A program made the position numbers and the translations under genes. Positions 53,222 through 60,652 of a stretch of DNA of 64,000 bases are shown piece after piece (the stretch's first letter is position 1; every line of letters begins with the position of its first letter). Source of the stretch: SIG565 sp045656145 (GTDB taxonomy: Bacteria; Bacillota; Clostridia; Oscillospirales; Acutalibacteraceae); the NCBI GenBank assembly GCA_045656145.1, contig JAZOQP010000024.1:1-64000 (forward strand), written 5' to 3'. A model generated the notes under the pieces. It was not told the origin of the DNA. It saw nothing but the letters and a program-made list of their open reading frames with translations, and searched no databases.

Positions 53222-53255
53222 AAAATATTAGAAAATCACTTTAGGAGGCGGCATA

Positions 53256-54617
53256 ATGGGAAATTCAACAATAGCGGCAATAGCAACGCCCATGGGGGAA
53301 AGCTCCATATCGGTCATAAGAATTTCGGGAGATAATGCGTTTTTGGTTGCCGATAGCGTTTTCAGAGCGTTTTCGGGCAAAAAAATCTCTGAAATAAATG
53401 GTTATACCGCGCTCTATGGTGAAATTATTGATGGCGATGAGGTTATTGATAACGCGGTTGCGCTAAAGTTTATTGCCCCCAAGAGTTACACAGGGGAAAA
53501 CGTTGTTGAAATAAGCTTGCATGGCGGCAGATTTGTTGTTAAAAAGGTGTTAAGGCTTATTTTGGAAAATGGCGCTGTTCAGGCGGCTCCGGGCGAGTTT
53601 ACAAAGAGGGCGTTTTTCTCGGGCAAGCTTGATTTGATGGAGGCGGAGGCCGTTATGGGTGTTATCTCGGCCGAGAGTGATGCTCAACTGAAAATAGGCA
53701 TTTCGGCGCTTTCGGGAAAATCAAGCAAGGAGATAAAGGATATTGAGGCCGAACTTCGCAAAATTGCGGCATCGGTTGCATTTTTTAATGATAATCCTGA
53801 TGAGGAAATTCCTGAGCTTAACGAAACCGAGTTTTCGAAAAGTCTTATTAGCATAAAGGAAAAGATTGAAGCCCTTCTTAAAAATTATGATAGCGGAAGA
53901 ATTCTCAGAGAAGGGGTAGATACCGTTATTTTGGGTAAACCAAATGTTGGCAAAAGCACCCTTATGAATCTGCTATCTCGCAGGGAGCGCTCCATTGTTA
54001 CCGAAATTGCGGGAACAACAAGGGATGTTATTGAAGAAACCGTAATGCTCGGCGATATAGTCTTAAGGCTTAGCGATACCGCGGGCATCCACGAAACCGA
54101 GGATATTGTTGAAAATGTTGGAATTAACCTTGCAAAGCAAAAGGGCCAAGAGGCTCAGCTTATTTTAGCGGTTTTTGATTTATCAAGGAAAATTGATAAT
54201 GATGATATTGAACTTTTAAATAGCATTAAGGATAAAAATGTAATAATTGTTCTTAATAAAAGCGATATTGCCGTGCCTTATAACGCAGAGCTTTTTAAAG
54301 GCTTTGAGAGCGTTACCGTGTCGGCTAAAAACGGAACAGGGAAAGATGAGCTAATCGAAGCGGTGCTTAAAATAACAGGCACAAAAAATATAAGTGCCGA
54401 TTCTGCCGTTCTTTCAACCGAAAGGCAAAGAGAATGCGCCGCAAGAGCTTTAAATTCTGTAAACGAGGCGATTGAAACTCTCGGCTTAGGGCTCACGATT
54501 GATGCGGTTGGAGTGCTTATAGATGATGCACTATCCGCCCTTTACACCTTAACGGGCGAAAGGGTTACAAACACCGTTGCTGATGAAGTTTTTGAGAGAT
54601 TTTGTGTTGGAAAATAG
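53256..54617 (+). CDS. mnmE: tRNA modification GTPase MnmE (TrmE)
   Basis: 453 residues. The N-terminal formyl-THF-binding domain starts with STIAAIATPMGESSISVIRI. The inserted G domain has GKPNVGKSTLMN near 226, DTAGIHE and NKSD, and the C-terminus ends with the catalytic-cysteine tail FCVGK. With MnmG it installs the (carboxymethyl)aminomethyl group on U34 of several tRNAs. It is the first gene of the plus-strand block, with mnmG 9 bases downstream. Confidence 0.97.
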   Translation: MGNSTIAAIATPMGESSISVIRISGDNAFLVADSVFRAFSGKKISEINGYTALYGEIIDGDEVIDNAVALKFIAPKSYTGENVVEISLHGGRFVVKKVLRLILENGAVQAAPGEFTKRAFFSGKLDLMEAEAVMGVISAESDAQLKIGISALSGKSSKEIKDIEAELRKIAASVAFFNDNPDEEIPELNETEFSKSLISIKEKIEALLKNYDSGRILREGVDTVILGKPNVGKSTLMNLLSRRERSIVTEIAGTTRDVIEETVMLGDIVLRLSDTAGIHETEDIVENVGINLAKQKGQEAQLILAVFDLSRKIDNDDIELLNSIKDKNVIIVLNKSDIAVPYNAELFKGFESVTVSAKNGTGKDELIEAVLKITGTKNISADSAVLSTERQRECAARALNSVNEAIETLGLGLTIDAVGVLIDDALSALYTLTGERVTNTVADEVFERFCVGK

Positions 54618-54626
54618 AGGGATATA

Positions 54627-56510
54627 ATGAGTTATAAAGCAGAAAATTATGATATAGCCGTTATCGGCGCGGGACACGCGGGAATAGAGGCCGCTTTAGC
54701 GGGCGCAAGGCTTGGCAAGAAGACCGTTATGTTCACGGTAAGCGCCGACTGGATAGGAAATATGCCCTGCAATCCATCAATCGGCGGCACCGCAAAGGGT
54801 CATTTAGTTCGCGAACTCGATGCCTTGGGCGGAGAAATGGGCAAGGCGGCGGATGCAAATATGCTGCAATCTCGTATGCTTAATCTCGGCAAAGGCCCTG
54901 CTGTTCATTCTTTGAGGGCGCAGATAGACCGAAGAGCCTATAGCGGATATATGAAGCACGCCGTTGAAAAGCAGGAAAACCTGGATGTTAAGCAGGCTGA
55001 GGTTACCGAGGTTTATAGAGAAAATGATGAATGGATAGTTAAAACAAGGCTTGGCGCCGAGCACCTTTGCAAATGCGTTATTTTAGCCACGGGAACATTC
55101 TTGGATGGAAAAATTTTTGTTGGAGAAGTGAATTTTTCAAGCGGACCGGATGGTCAGTTCCCTGCAGTATTTTTATCCGATTCATTAAAAAAATTAGGTC
55201 TTCCGCTTCGCCGCTTTAAAACAGGCACCCCCGCGCGAGTGGATAGAGCAAGTATTGATTTTTCAAAGATGGAAGAGCAACCGGGCGATGAAAAAATTGT
55301 ACCCTTTAGTTTCCAAACCGAAAAACCGAAAGAAAACACCGTTTTGTGTCATATTTCCTACACAACCGAGGAAACCAAAAAGGTTATTATGGAAAATCTT
55401 CATCGTTCGCCGCTTTATGCGGGCGAAATTGAGGGTATAGGTCCGCGCTATTGCCCAAGCATTGAGGATAAGGTTGTTCGCTTTGCTGATAAGCCGAGGC
55501 ATCAGCTTTTCGTTGAGCCTTGCGGAAGCGATACCGAGGAAATGTATCTTCAGGGTATGTCATCATCGCTTCCCGAAGAGGTGCAGATTGCCTTTTATAA
55601 AACAATTCCGGGGCTTGAAAATCTTAAAATTATCCGCAATGCCTATGCAATAGAATATGATTGTATCGACCCCACAGCGCTTGAAAGTTCGCTCGAATTT
55701 AAAGATTTTAAGGGGCTTTTCGGCGCGGGTCAGTTTAATGGCTCTTCGGGTTACGAAGAGGCGGCAGTTCAGGGCTTTGTTGCGGGTGTAAATGCTGCAA
55801 GAAGCATTGATGAAAAAGAGCCGCTTATCCTTTCGCGCGCTTCAAGTTATATTGGAACACTTATTGATGACCTTGTAACAAAGGGTTGCGCCGACCCGTA
55901 TAGAATGATGACTTCGAGAAGCGAATATAGGCTTCTTCTTCGCCAGGATAATGCCGATGAAAGACTAATGCCTATAGGCAGGGAGCTCGGCCTTATAAAT
56001 GATGAAACATGGGAGAAGTTCCTTAAAAATAAGGAACTAAAGGAAAAGGAAATTGAGCGCTTAAGGGCAACAACCCTGGCGCCGAGCGAAGAGCTTTCCG
56101 CCCTTTTTGAAGAAAAAGGAACGGTGCCGCTTTCAACCGGCTCCAAGATGGATGAAATCATCCGCCGCCCGCAGCTGAAATACAGCGATTTGGCACCTTT
56201 TGATAAAAACCGTCCGGTCCTTCCTGATTCGGTAGCCGAAAAGGTTGAAACCGAGATTAAGTATGAGGGTTACATAAATCGTCAGTTAGCACAGGTTGAA
56301 GAGATGTTAAGGCTCGAAAAGCAAAAAATACCAACCGATATTAATTATGATGATGTTTACGGATTAAGGCTGGAGGCTATAGAAAAACTTAAAAAGGTAG
56401 AGCCGCGCAATATTGGGCAGGCCTCGAGAATTTCGGGTGTTAGCCCTGCCGATGTTTCGGTGCTCGCTATTTATCTCGAGAAAAAACGCAGGGAGAAAAA
56501 GAATGATTAA
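54627..56510 (+). CDS. mnmG: tRNA uridine-5-carboxymethylaminomethyl modification enzyme MnmG (GidA)
   Basis: 627 residues. FAD-binding VIGAGHAGIEAALAGARLG is at residue 12 onward, with NPSIGGTAKGHLVRE and GTPARVD following as conserved blocks, and the family end LEKKRREKK. It is the MnmE partner. The reading frame is intact over its full length. Its stop overlaps the rsmG start (ATGATTAA). Confidence 0.97.
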   Translation: MSYKAENYDIAVIGAGHAGIEAALAGARLGKKTVMFTVSADWIGNMPCNPSIGGTAKGHLVRELDALGGEMGKAADANMLQSRMLNLGKGPAVHSLRAQIDRRAYSGYMKHAVEKQENLDVKQAEVTEVYRENDEWIVKTRLGAEHLCKCVILATGTFLDGKIFVGEVNFSSGPDGQFPAVFLSDSLKKLGLPLRRFKTGTPARVDRASIDFSKMEEQPGDEKIVPFSFQTEKPKENTVLCHISYTTEETKKVIMENLHRSPLYAGEIEGIGPRYCPSIEDKVVRFADKPRHQLFVEPCGSDTEEMYLQGMSSSLPEEVQIAFYKTIPGLENLKIIRNAYAIEYDCIDPTALESSLEFKDFKGLFGAGQFNGSSGYEEAAVQGFVAGVNAARSIDEKEPLILSRASSYIGTLIDDLVTKGCADPYRMMTSRSEYRLLLRQDNADERLMPIGRELGLINDETWEKFLKNKELKEKEIERLRATTLAPSEELSALFEEKGTVPLSTGSKMDEIIRRPQLKYSDLAPFDKNRPVLPDSVAEKVETEIKYEGYINRQLAQVEEMLRLEKQKIPTDINYDDVYGLRLEAIEKLKKVEPRNIGQASRISGVSPADVSVLAIYLEKKRREKKND

Positions 56511-57222
56511 TTTTCCTATAGATAAACTTTTGCCGTTTTGCGAAGATTTTATAACCTTAAGTGAAGCGCAAAAGGAAAAATTAAACCTTTATGGCAATTT
56601 ATTGCTTGAATGGAATGAGAAAATAAATTTAACCGCAATAACCGAGCCTGAAGAGGTGGTCTTTAAGCACTTTTTAGATTGTATTTATTTTTTCAAGGGT
56701 GTAGAGGTGCCGCAAAACGCTTCCTTAATAGATGTTGGAACGGGCGCAGGCTTCCCCGGAATAGTGCTTAAAATAGTAAGGGAAGATATTAGTCTTACCT
56801 TGCTTGATTCTCTAAACAAAAGGGTTAATTTTTTAAATGAGGTTATAGAAAAACTGGATTTAAAAAATGCCAAGGCAATTCATTCAAGGGCCGAAGAGGG
56901 CGGAAATAAAAAAGAACTCCGCGAGCAGTTCGATTTTGCAACTGCCAGAGCGGTTGCTCCATTAAATGTTCTTAGTGAATACTGTTTGCCCTTTGTTAAA
57001 AAAGGCGGAAGTTTTATTTCTCTTAAAGGTCCCGCAGGAATTGAGGAGCTTGATAGCGCAAAGGGCGCAATTAAGCTTTTAGGCGGTGGGGACACCGAGG
57101 TTTTTTCGATAGAAGATGAAAAAATAGGAAAAAGAACCATTATAAAGATAAAAAAGATATCGCAAACATTACCAAAATACCCAAGAAACTCTGCAAAAAT
57201 ATCAAAACAACCCTTAAAATAA
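56503..57222 (+). CDS. rsmG: 16S rRNA (guanine(527)-N7)-methyltransferase RsmG (GidB)
   Basis: 239 residues from the ATG at 56503, which overlaps the mnmG stop and follows AGGGAGAAAAAG. A longer frame upstream lies inside mnmG. LLEWNEKINLTAITEPEEV is the conserved N-terminal block, SLIDVGTGAGFPGIVLKI the SAM site, and FATARAVAPLNVL the catalytic block. It methylates G527; loss gives streptomycin tolerance in other bacteria. The last codons and stop lie inside a terminator hairpin. Confidence 0.96.
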   Translation: MINFPIDKLLPFCEDFITLSEAQKEKLNLYGNLLLEWNEKINLTAITEPEEVVFKHFLDCIYFFKGVEVPQNASLIDVGTGAGFPGIVLKIVREDISLTLLDSLNKRVNFLNEVIEKLDLKNAKAIHSRAEEGGNKKELREQFDFATARAVAPLNVLSEYCLPFVKKGGSFISLKGPAGIEELDSAKGAIKLLGGGDTEVFSIEDEKIGKRTIIKIKKISQTLPKYPRNSAKISKQPLK

Positions 57223-57240
57223 GGGTTGTTTTTGTTTTTT
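57204..57240 (+). terminator. Terminator overlapping the rsmG stop codon
   Basis: AAAACAACCCTT pairs with AAGGGTTGTTTT over a 5-base loop and is followed by TGTTTTTT. The rsmG stop (57220-57222) lies at the loop edge. It closes the mnmE-mnmG-rsmG operon. Confidence 0.85.
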
Positions 57241-57267
57241 CGCTCGAAATTTGTCGAACGCTTTTTC

Positions 57268-57296
57268 TTGCATAAAGGACAAGCTGTTGTTAAAAT
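57268..57296 (+). promoter_or_regulatory. Predicted sigma-A promoter of the noc-like gene
   Basis: TTGCAT and TAAAAT are spaced 17 bases apart. CGGAGGCGG and the ATG at 57319 follow after 22 bases. Just upstream, TCGAAATTTGTCGA is a near-palindrome that could be an operator. Confidence 0.5.
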
Positions 57297-57318
57297 AAAA
57301 TCAAACGGAGGCGGTTAA

Positions 57319-58155
57319 ATGGCATTATTCAAAGAACCCCCAAAAAAGTTAATAGAAATAAAGCTGAATGAAATATCTACCGCCGATAATCAGAGAAAAA
57401 GGTTTGATGAATATGAACTTTTTAAACTCAGCGAAAGCATTCGCGAAAACGGGATTATTCAACCTTTAACCGTTAGGCGCGCCGAGAAGGGCTATATTCT
57501 TGTAGCGGGAGAAAGAAGGCTTAAAGCCGCAAGAATAGCGGGGCTTAAAAAGGTACCCTGCATTGCAATAAATGTGAATGATAAGGCGGCAGCCGTGTAT
57601 ACCATAATTGAAAATCTTCAAAGAGAGGATTTAAATCTCTTTGAGCAGGCCGAGGGAATTGAACGCTTAATTAAGAGATACGGCATTTCGAAACAAGAGG
57701 CGGCAGACCGCCTTGGAATTGCGCAGTCAACATTGATTAATAAGTTAAAGGTATTAAGGTTTTCGCCTGATGAGAGAGAAAAAATAGTGGTCTCAAATTT
57801 GAGTGAACGAAATATAAGAGCGCTGATTAAAATTGAAGATCAAGAAAAAAGAAGGGCGGCGCTTGATAAAATAATTGCCGAAAAAATGTGTTCAAAGGAA
57901 TGCGAAGAATATATTGAGGAATTGTTGAACCCTCAAAAAACTGCAGAAACAGTTAAACCTACAAGAAAATCAGGCATTGCCGATGTAAGACTTTTTTCGA
58001 ACAGCCTTAACCGATTAATCGACACTTTAGTGGCGGCGGGAATTAAGGCGAGCCGAAGAAAACAGGAGAATAAGGATTATATTGAATATAGAATACGAAT
58101 AGAAAAACGCGAAAGGCAGGAGGAAAAAGATTCTCCGCAGCTTAAAATTTGCTAG
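57319..58155 (+). CDS. noc: Noc-like ParB family protein
   Basis: 278 residues. The ParB/Srx N-terminal domain has AGERRLKAARIAGLKKVPCI near residue 57 and IENLQREDLNLFEQAEGIE. The helix-turn-helix has SKQEAADRLGIAQSTLINKL. The C-terminal third is basic (KASRRKQENKDYIEYRIRIE). The position after rsmG is where Bacillus has noc, a CTP-dependent clamp that blocks division over the nucleoid. parA is not adjacent here, and the true parB is at 20 kb, so Noc is the better name. It may bind a non-parS sequence. Confidence 0.82.
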   Translation: MALFKEPPKKLIEIKLNEISTADNQRKRFDEYELFKLSESIRENGIIQPLTVRRAEKGYILVAGERRLKAARIAGLKKVPCIAINVNDKAAAVYTIIENLQREDLNLFEQAEGIERLIKRYGISKQEAADRLGIAQSTLINKLKVLRFSPDEREKIVVSNLSERNIRALIKIEDQEKRRAALDKIIAEKMCSKECEEYIEELLNPQKTAETVKPTRKSGIADVRLFSNSLNRLIDTLVAAGIKASRRKQENKDYIEYRIRIEKRERQEEKDSPQLKIC

Positions 58156-58202
58156 TTTTTCTTACAAAAAAGCCCATATTCATCCCCATATCCCTATAAA
58201 GT

Positions 58203-58233
58203 CAAGAACCCTTGCATTTTGCAAGGGTTCTTG
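58203..58233. terminator. Bidirectional terminator between noc and the DUF3048 gene
   Basis: CAAGAACCCTTGC pairs perfectly with GCAAGGGTTCTTG around ATTTT, between converging genes. T richness downstream is modest on the plus strand. Confidence 0.75.
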
Positions 58234-58240
58234 GCGTTTA

Positions 58241-59278
58241 TTATTCAAATTTAATATCAGCAGAGTTCTTTACAATGCAAACCCAGCTTGTGCCCGCCTG
58301 AACGGTGAGGGGTGTTCCATCTTCTTTTGTGAAAACAAAGCTATCTTTTGCATCGCCCTTAGACCAATTAATCTTCTCATAGGTGCCGTTTACAACATAG
58401 TAACCGCTTCCCTTTGAAAAATCAATTTTTCTATGCTTGTTGTTCGGGAAATAAGACATTTCGGTTTTTAAAACAAATACATTTTTGAATTCGTATTTAC
58501 CGCCGTTAACATTATCTTTATTATCGGCATGGCGGCTTGTTTTAGTATAGGTTTTAGCGGCTTCATCATATTTGAAGTAGGAAATAGAGGTGCTGCTGAA
58601 AGGAACCGTTACCTTAGCTGCGCTTCCGCCAGAAAGGGTTACGGGGTCCGATGTAAAGGTCTGCCAGGATTTAACGGTGTTTTGGGTAAGCTTCCATTTT
58701 TTATCGCTTAAAGATTTTGCGAGTTTTTCACCTGTGGTGTAAAGGTTTTGCCAATTTTTAGCGGCTCCATAGGTGTGGCGCCAACCACAGTTATTGGTTC
58801 CAACAACAAAATTATCGGTGCCGAGTTTCTTCATAAAGGGTTTGCAGTATTGACCATCCATACCATGATGAACATAAATTGCATTATGGCCTGTTGCCAA
58901 ATGAACAAACTGCTCTCTGGCTGAGCGAATATCGCCAATCTGCGGAGCCTTGCTTACATCTGCCCAAACTGCCATAAGGCGAGTGATACCACCCTCAACC
59001 TCGGTTTCATAAACGATATCAGCCGTTTGAACGCCTGCCTGAGCATGCTTTTGGGCAAGGGAATCGTTATCAATCATAACGGCTACGGGGCGATAGTTAA
59101 CCTTATCTTCATCAAGATTATCAAGACCTGTAAGGGAGTTGATGGTTCCAAGATTAGTAATAATTTCTTCCGTTGCAGAATTATCGGCGTTTTCCTCGGG
59201 AGCCTCAGCTTTACCGCAAGCGGCAAGAGAGAAAAAAAGAGAGAACACCAAAAGAATGGATAAAAGTTTTTTAAGCAT
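58241..59278 (-). CDS. DUF3048 domain lipoprotein (YerB-like)
   Basis: 345 residues from the ATG at 59278 behind TTAGGAGG. The lipoprotein signal ends in LAACGK, with the lipidated cysteine near residue 21. The core RPVAVMIDND and QTADIVYETEVEGGITRLMA is the DUF3048 hallmark, followed by IGDIRSAREQFVHLA and HHGMDG. The C-terminal domain corresponds to DUF3048_C. The function is not established. It is secreted to the outer face of the membrane and is monocistronic. Confidence 0.9.
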   Translation of the reverse strand: MLKKLLSILLVFSLFFSLAACGKAEAPEENADNSATEEIITNLGTINSLTGLDNLDEDKVNYRPVAVMIDNDSLAQKHAQAGVQTADIVYETEVEGGITRLMAVWADVSKAPQIGDIRSAREQFVHLATGHNAIYVHHGMDGQYCKPFMKKLGTDNFVVGTNNCGWRHTYGAAKNWQNLYTTGEKLAKSLSDKKWKLTQNTVKSWQTFTSDPVTLSGGSAAKVTVPFSSTSISYFKYDEAAKTYTKTSRHADNKDNVNGGKYEFKNVFVLKTEMSYFPNNKHRKIDFSKGSGYYVVNGTYEKINWSKGDAKDSFVFTKEDGTPLTVQAGTSWVCIVKNSADIKFE

Positions 59279-59375
59279 AGTTAAACCTCCTAAAAAAATT
59301 CTAATAACATTATACTTTAAAACAAGCTCCAATGCAATAAAAAAGAAAAAGTTTTAGAAAATAAAAATTTTCCTA

Positions 59376-59404
59376 TTGATTTTTGATGAAATGTGTGGTA
59401 TTAT
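59376..59404 (+). promoter_or_regulatory. Predicted sigma-A promoter of tRNA-Arg
   Basis: TTGATT and TATTAT are spaced 17 bases apart, about 30 bases before the mature tRNA 5' end. A small GGC-AAAAA-GCC hairpin lies between. Confidence 0.5.
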
Positions 59405-59434
59405 ATTAAAACGCGAGGCAAAAAGCCTTAGTTT

Positions 59435-59511
59435 GCGCTGATAGCTCAGCTGGATAGAGCGTCTGGCTACGGACCAGAAGGTCGGGAGTTCGAATCTTCT
59501 TCAGCGCGCCA
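59435..59511 (+). tRNA. tRNA-Arg (anticodon ACG)
   Basis: Acceptor GCGCTGA pairs with TCAGCGC, the discriminator is G, and CCA is encoded. The anticodon loop CTACGGA on the stem TCTGG/CCAGA gives ACG (59469-59471). The T arm GGGAG-TTCGAAT-CTTCT contains G-U pairs. A34 is the substrate of TadA, encoded at 27.3 kb. Its 3' part is the left member of a 79-bp direct repeat. Confidence 0.95.
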
Positions 59512-59570
59512 ATTAAAGCATCACACCTTTTGGTGTGGTGCTTTAATTTTTTATATGAGAAGATTCGAAC
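59492..59570 (+). repeat. 79-bp direct repeat, copy 1 (tRNA-Arg 3' end plus terminator)
   Basis: Identical to 59652-59730, with a period of 160 bases. It comprises the last 20 bases of tRNA-Arg including CCA, a 17-bp terminator, an AT stretch and AGAAGATTCGAAC, which is the reverse complement of the tRNA T-arm segment GTTCGAATCTTCT (59488-59500). The repeat thus begins and ends in mutually inverted T-arm sequence. Confidence 0.9.
59511..59554 (+). terminator. Terminator of tRNA-Arg
   Basis: AATTAAAGCATCACACC pairs with GGTGTGGTGCTTTAATT (one G-U) around TTTT and is followed by TTTT. It starts at the final A of the tRNA CCA. Confidence 0.9.
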
Positions 59571-59651
59571 AGTTGGGAGCGAAGCGGAAGAAAACAGTCC
59601 GGTGGACTGTTTTTGCCAACGCGTGCCTGAGAGGTGCGAGAGCACCGGCGG
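59571..59651 (+). other. 81-bp structured core between the two tRNA-tail repeats
   Basis: More GC-rich than its surroundings and full of hairpins: AAAACAGTCC-GGT-GGACTGTTTT (59591-59613, perfect 10-bp stem), GGTGC-GAGA-GCACC, an outer GCC/GGC around it, and TTGG...CCAA enclosing the first hairpin. No protein-coding potential. It may be a small structured RNA or the body of a palindromic mobile repeat. Confidence 0.5.
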
Positions 59652-59730
59652 GAATCTTCTTCAGCGCGCCAATTAAAGCATCACACCTTTTGGTGTGGTG
59701 CTTTAATTTTTTATATGAGAAGATTCGAAC
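59652..59730 (+). repeat. 79-bp direct repeat, copy 2
   Basis: Exact second copy of 59492-59570, containing a truncated tRNA-Arg 3' end with CCA, the same terminator (59671-59714) and the inverted T-arm segment. No tRNA 5' half precedes it, so it does not encode a functional tRNA. Confidence 0.9.
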
Positions 59731-59790
59731 TCATAGATATAAAAAACGGAAAAATTTTATAAAAAAATATCCTTTTAATTTACATTTTTA

Positions 59791-59819
59791 TTGACTCAAG
59801 TTTGTTTCGGCATTATAAT
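59791..59819 (+). promoter_or_regulatory. Predicted sigma-A promoter of the dehydrogenase pair
   Basis: TTGACT and a perfect TATAAT are spaced exactly 17 bases apart, the best promoter match in the window. AAAGGAGG and the first ATG follow at 59861. The leader contains GGCCGAAAGGTC, a small hairpin. Confidence 0.75.
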
Positions 59820-59860
59820 TAATGTGTTAAAAGGCCGAAAGGTCTAAAGGAGGAAACAAT

Positions 59861-60637
59861 ATGAGTATTCTTGAAAAATTTTCGTTATCAGGTAAAAACG
59901 CTCTTATTTACGCTCCTGATGATATCTATGGCAAGGACATAGCCATGGGTCTTATCGAGGCGGGCGCAAAGGTTTGGCTTTGCGGAGAAGATGCGGCATA
60001 TTTAGCCGAAATGGCTAAGGAATGCGGCGCAGAGGGTGTTTTTGAATATCGCGCAGGCACAAAAGCTGAAGCCGATAAATTAAAAGAGTTTATCCTTGGC
60101 ACAATGGGTAAAATTGATGCCTTTGTTGAGAATGGCTCGCAAAACAATTTAAGCGGTTGGTTCCATTCTTATGAGGAAATTGTAAAGAACTTTGCAGTTA
60201 CTCAAAGAGGTCTTATTTTAACCGTTCAGGCGGTTGGCGAAATAATGGCTGAGCAAGGAAACGGAAGCGTTATTTTTGTAACCGATTATGCCGCACTTGT
60301 TGGTTGTGATGTTAATAATTATGCAGCTTGCCCCGAAGAAATGGAAAAGGATTTTTCTGCCACATACGGCTTTGTTAAGGGAAGCTATGTAAACTATGCA
60401 AGGCAGGCGGCAGGCTTCCTAGGAGATGCAGGTTGCCGCTGTAACGCGGTTGCATTTTCTCCAAAGGAATCAACCAAGCCTGCGGCTTTCGAAGAGGCTT
60501 TCATTAAGCATTCCCACATTCGCCGAATGGCAAAAACTGAGGATATCCAGAATATTGTGGTATTCCTGGCTTCAGATGCATCTAAATATATAACCGGCAC
60601 CACCATCCCTGTTGATGGCGGCTACACCGCGAAATAA
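59861..60637 (+). CDS. Short-chain dehydrogenase-like protein with degenerate cofactor and active sites
   Basis: 258 residues, classical SDR length. The Rossmann glycine motif TGxxxGxG is replaced by YAPDDIYGKD (residues 16-25), the NNAG block by VENGS, and the catalytic serine region reads FVTDYAALVG, where Ser is expected at the Asp. Tyr and Lys remain as YGFVK, and the C-terminal SDASKYITGTTIPVDGGY is typical. It may use a cofactor in an altered way or be a non-catalytic partner of the next gene, 15 bases downstream, which is a paralogue. The substrate is unknown. It has a strong promoter. Confidence 0.85.
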   Translation: MSILEKFSLSGKNALIYAPDDIYGKDIAMGLIEAGAKVWLCGEDAAYLAEMAKECGAEGVFEYRAGTKAEADKLKEFILGTMGKIDAFVENGSQNNLSGWFHSYEEIVKNFAVTQRGLILTVQAVGEIMAEQGNGSVIFVTDYAALVGCDVNNYAACPEEMEKDFSATYGFVKGSYVNYARQAAGFLGDAGCRCNAVAFSPKESTKPAAFEEAFIKHSHIRRMAKTEDIQNIVVFLASDASKYITGTTIPVDGGYTAK

Positions 60638-60652
60638 GAGGAGGGCAAAAAG

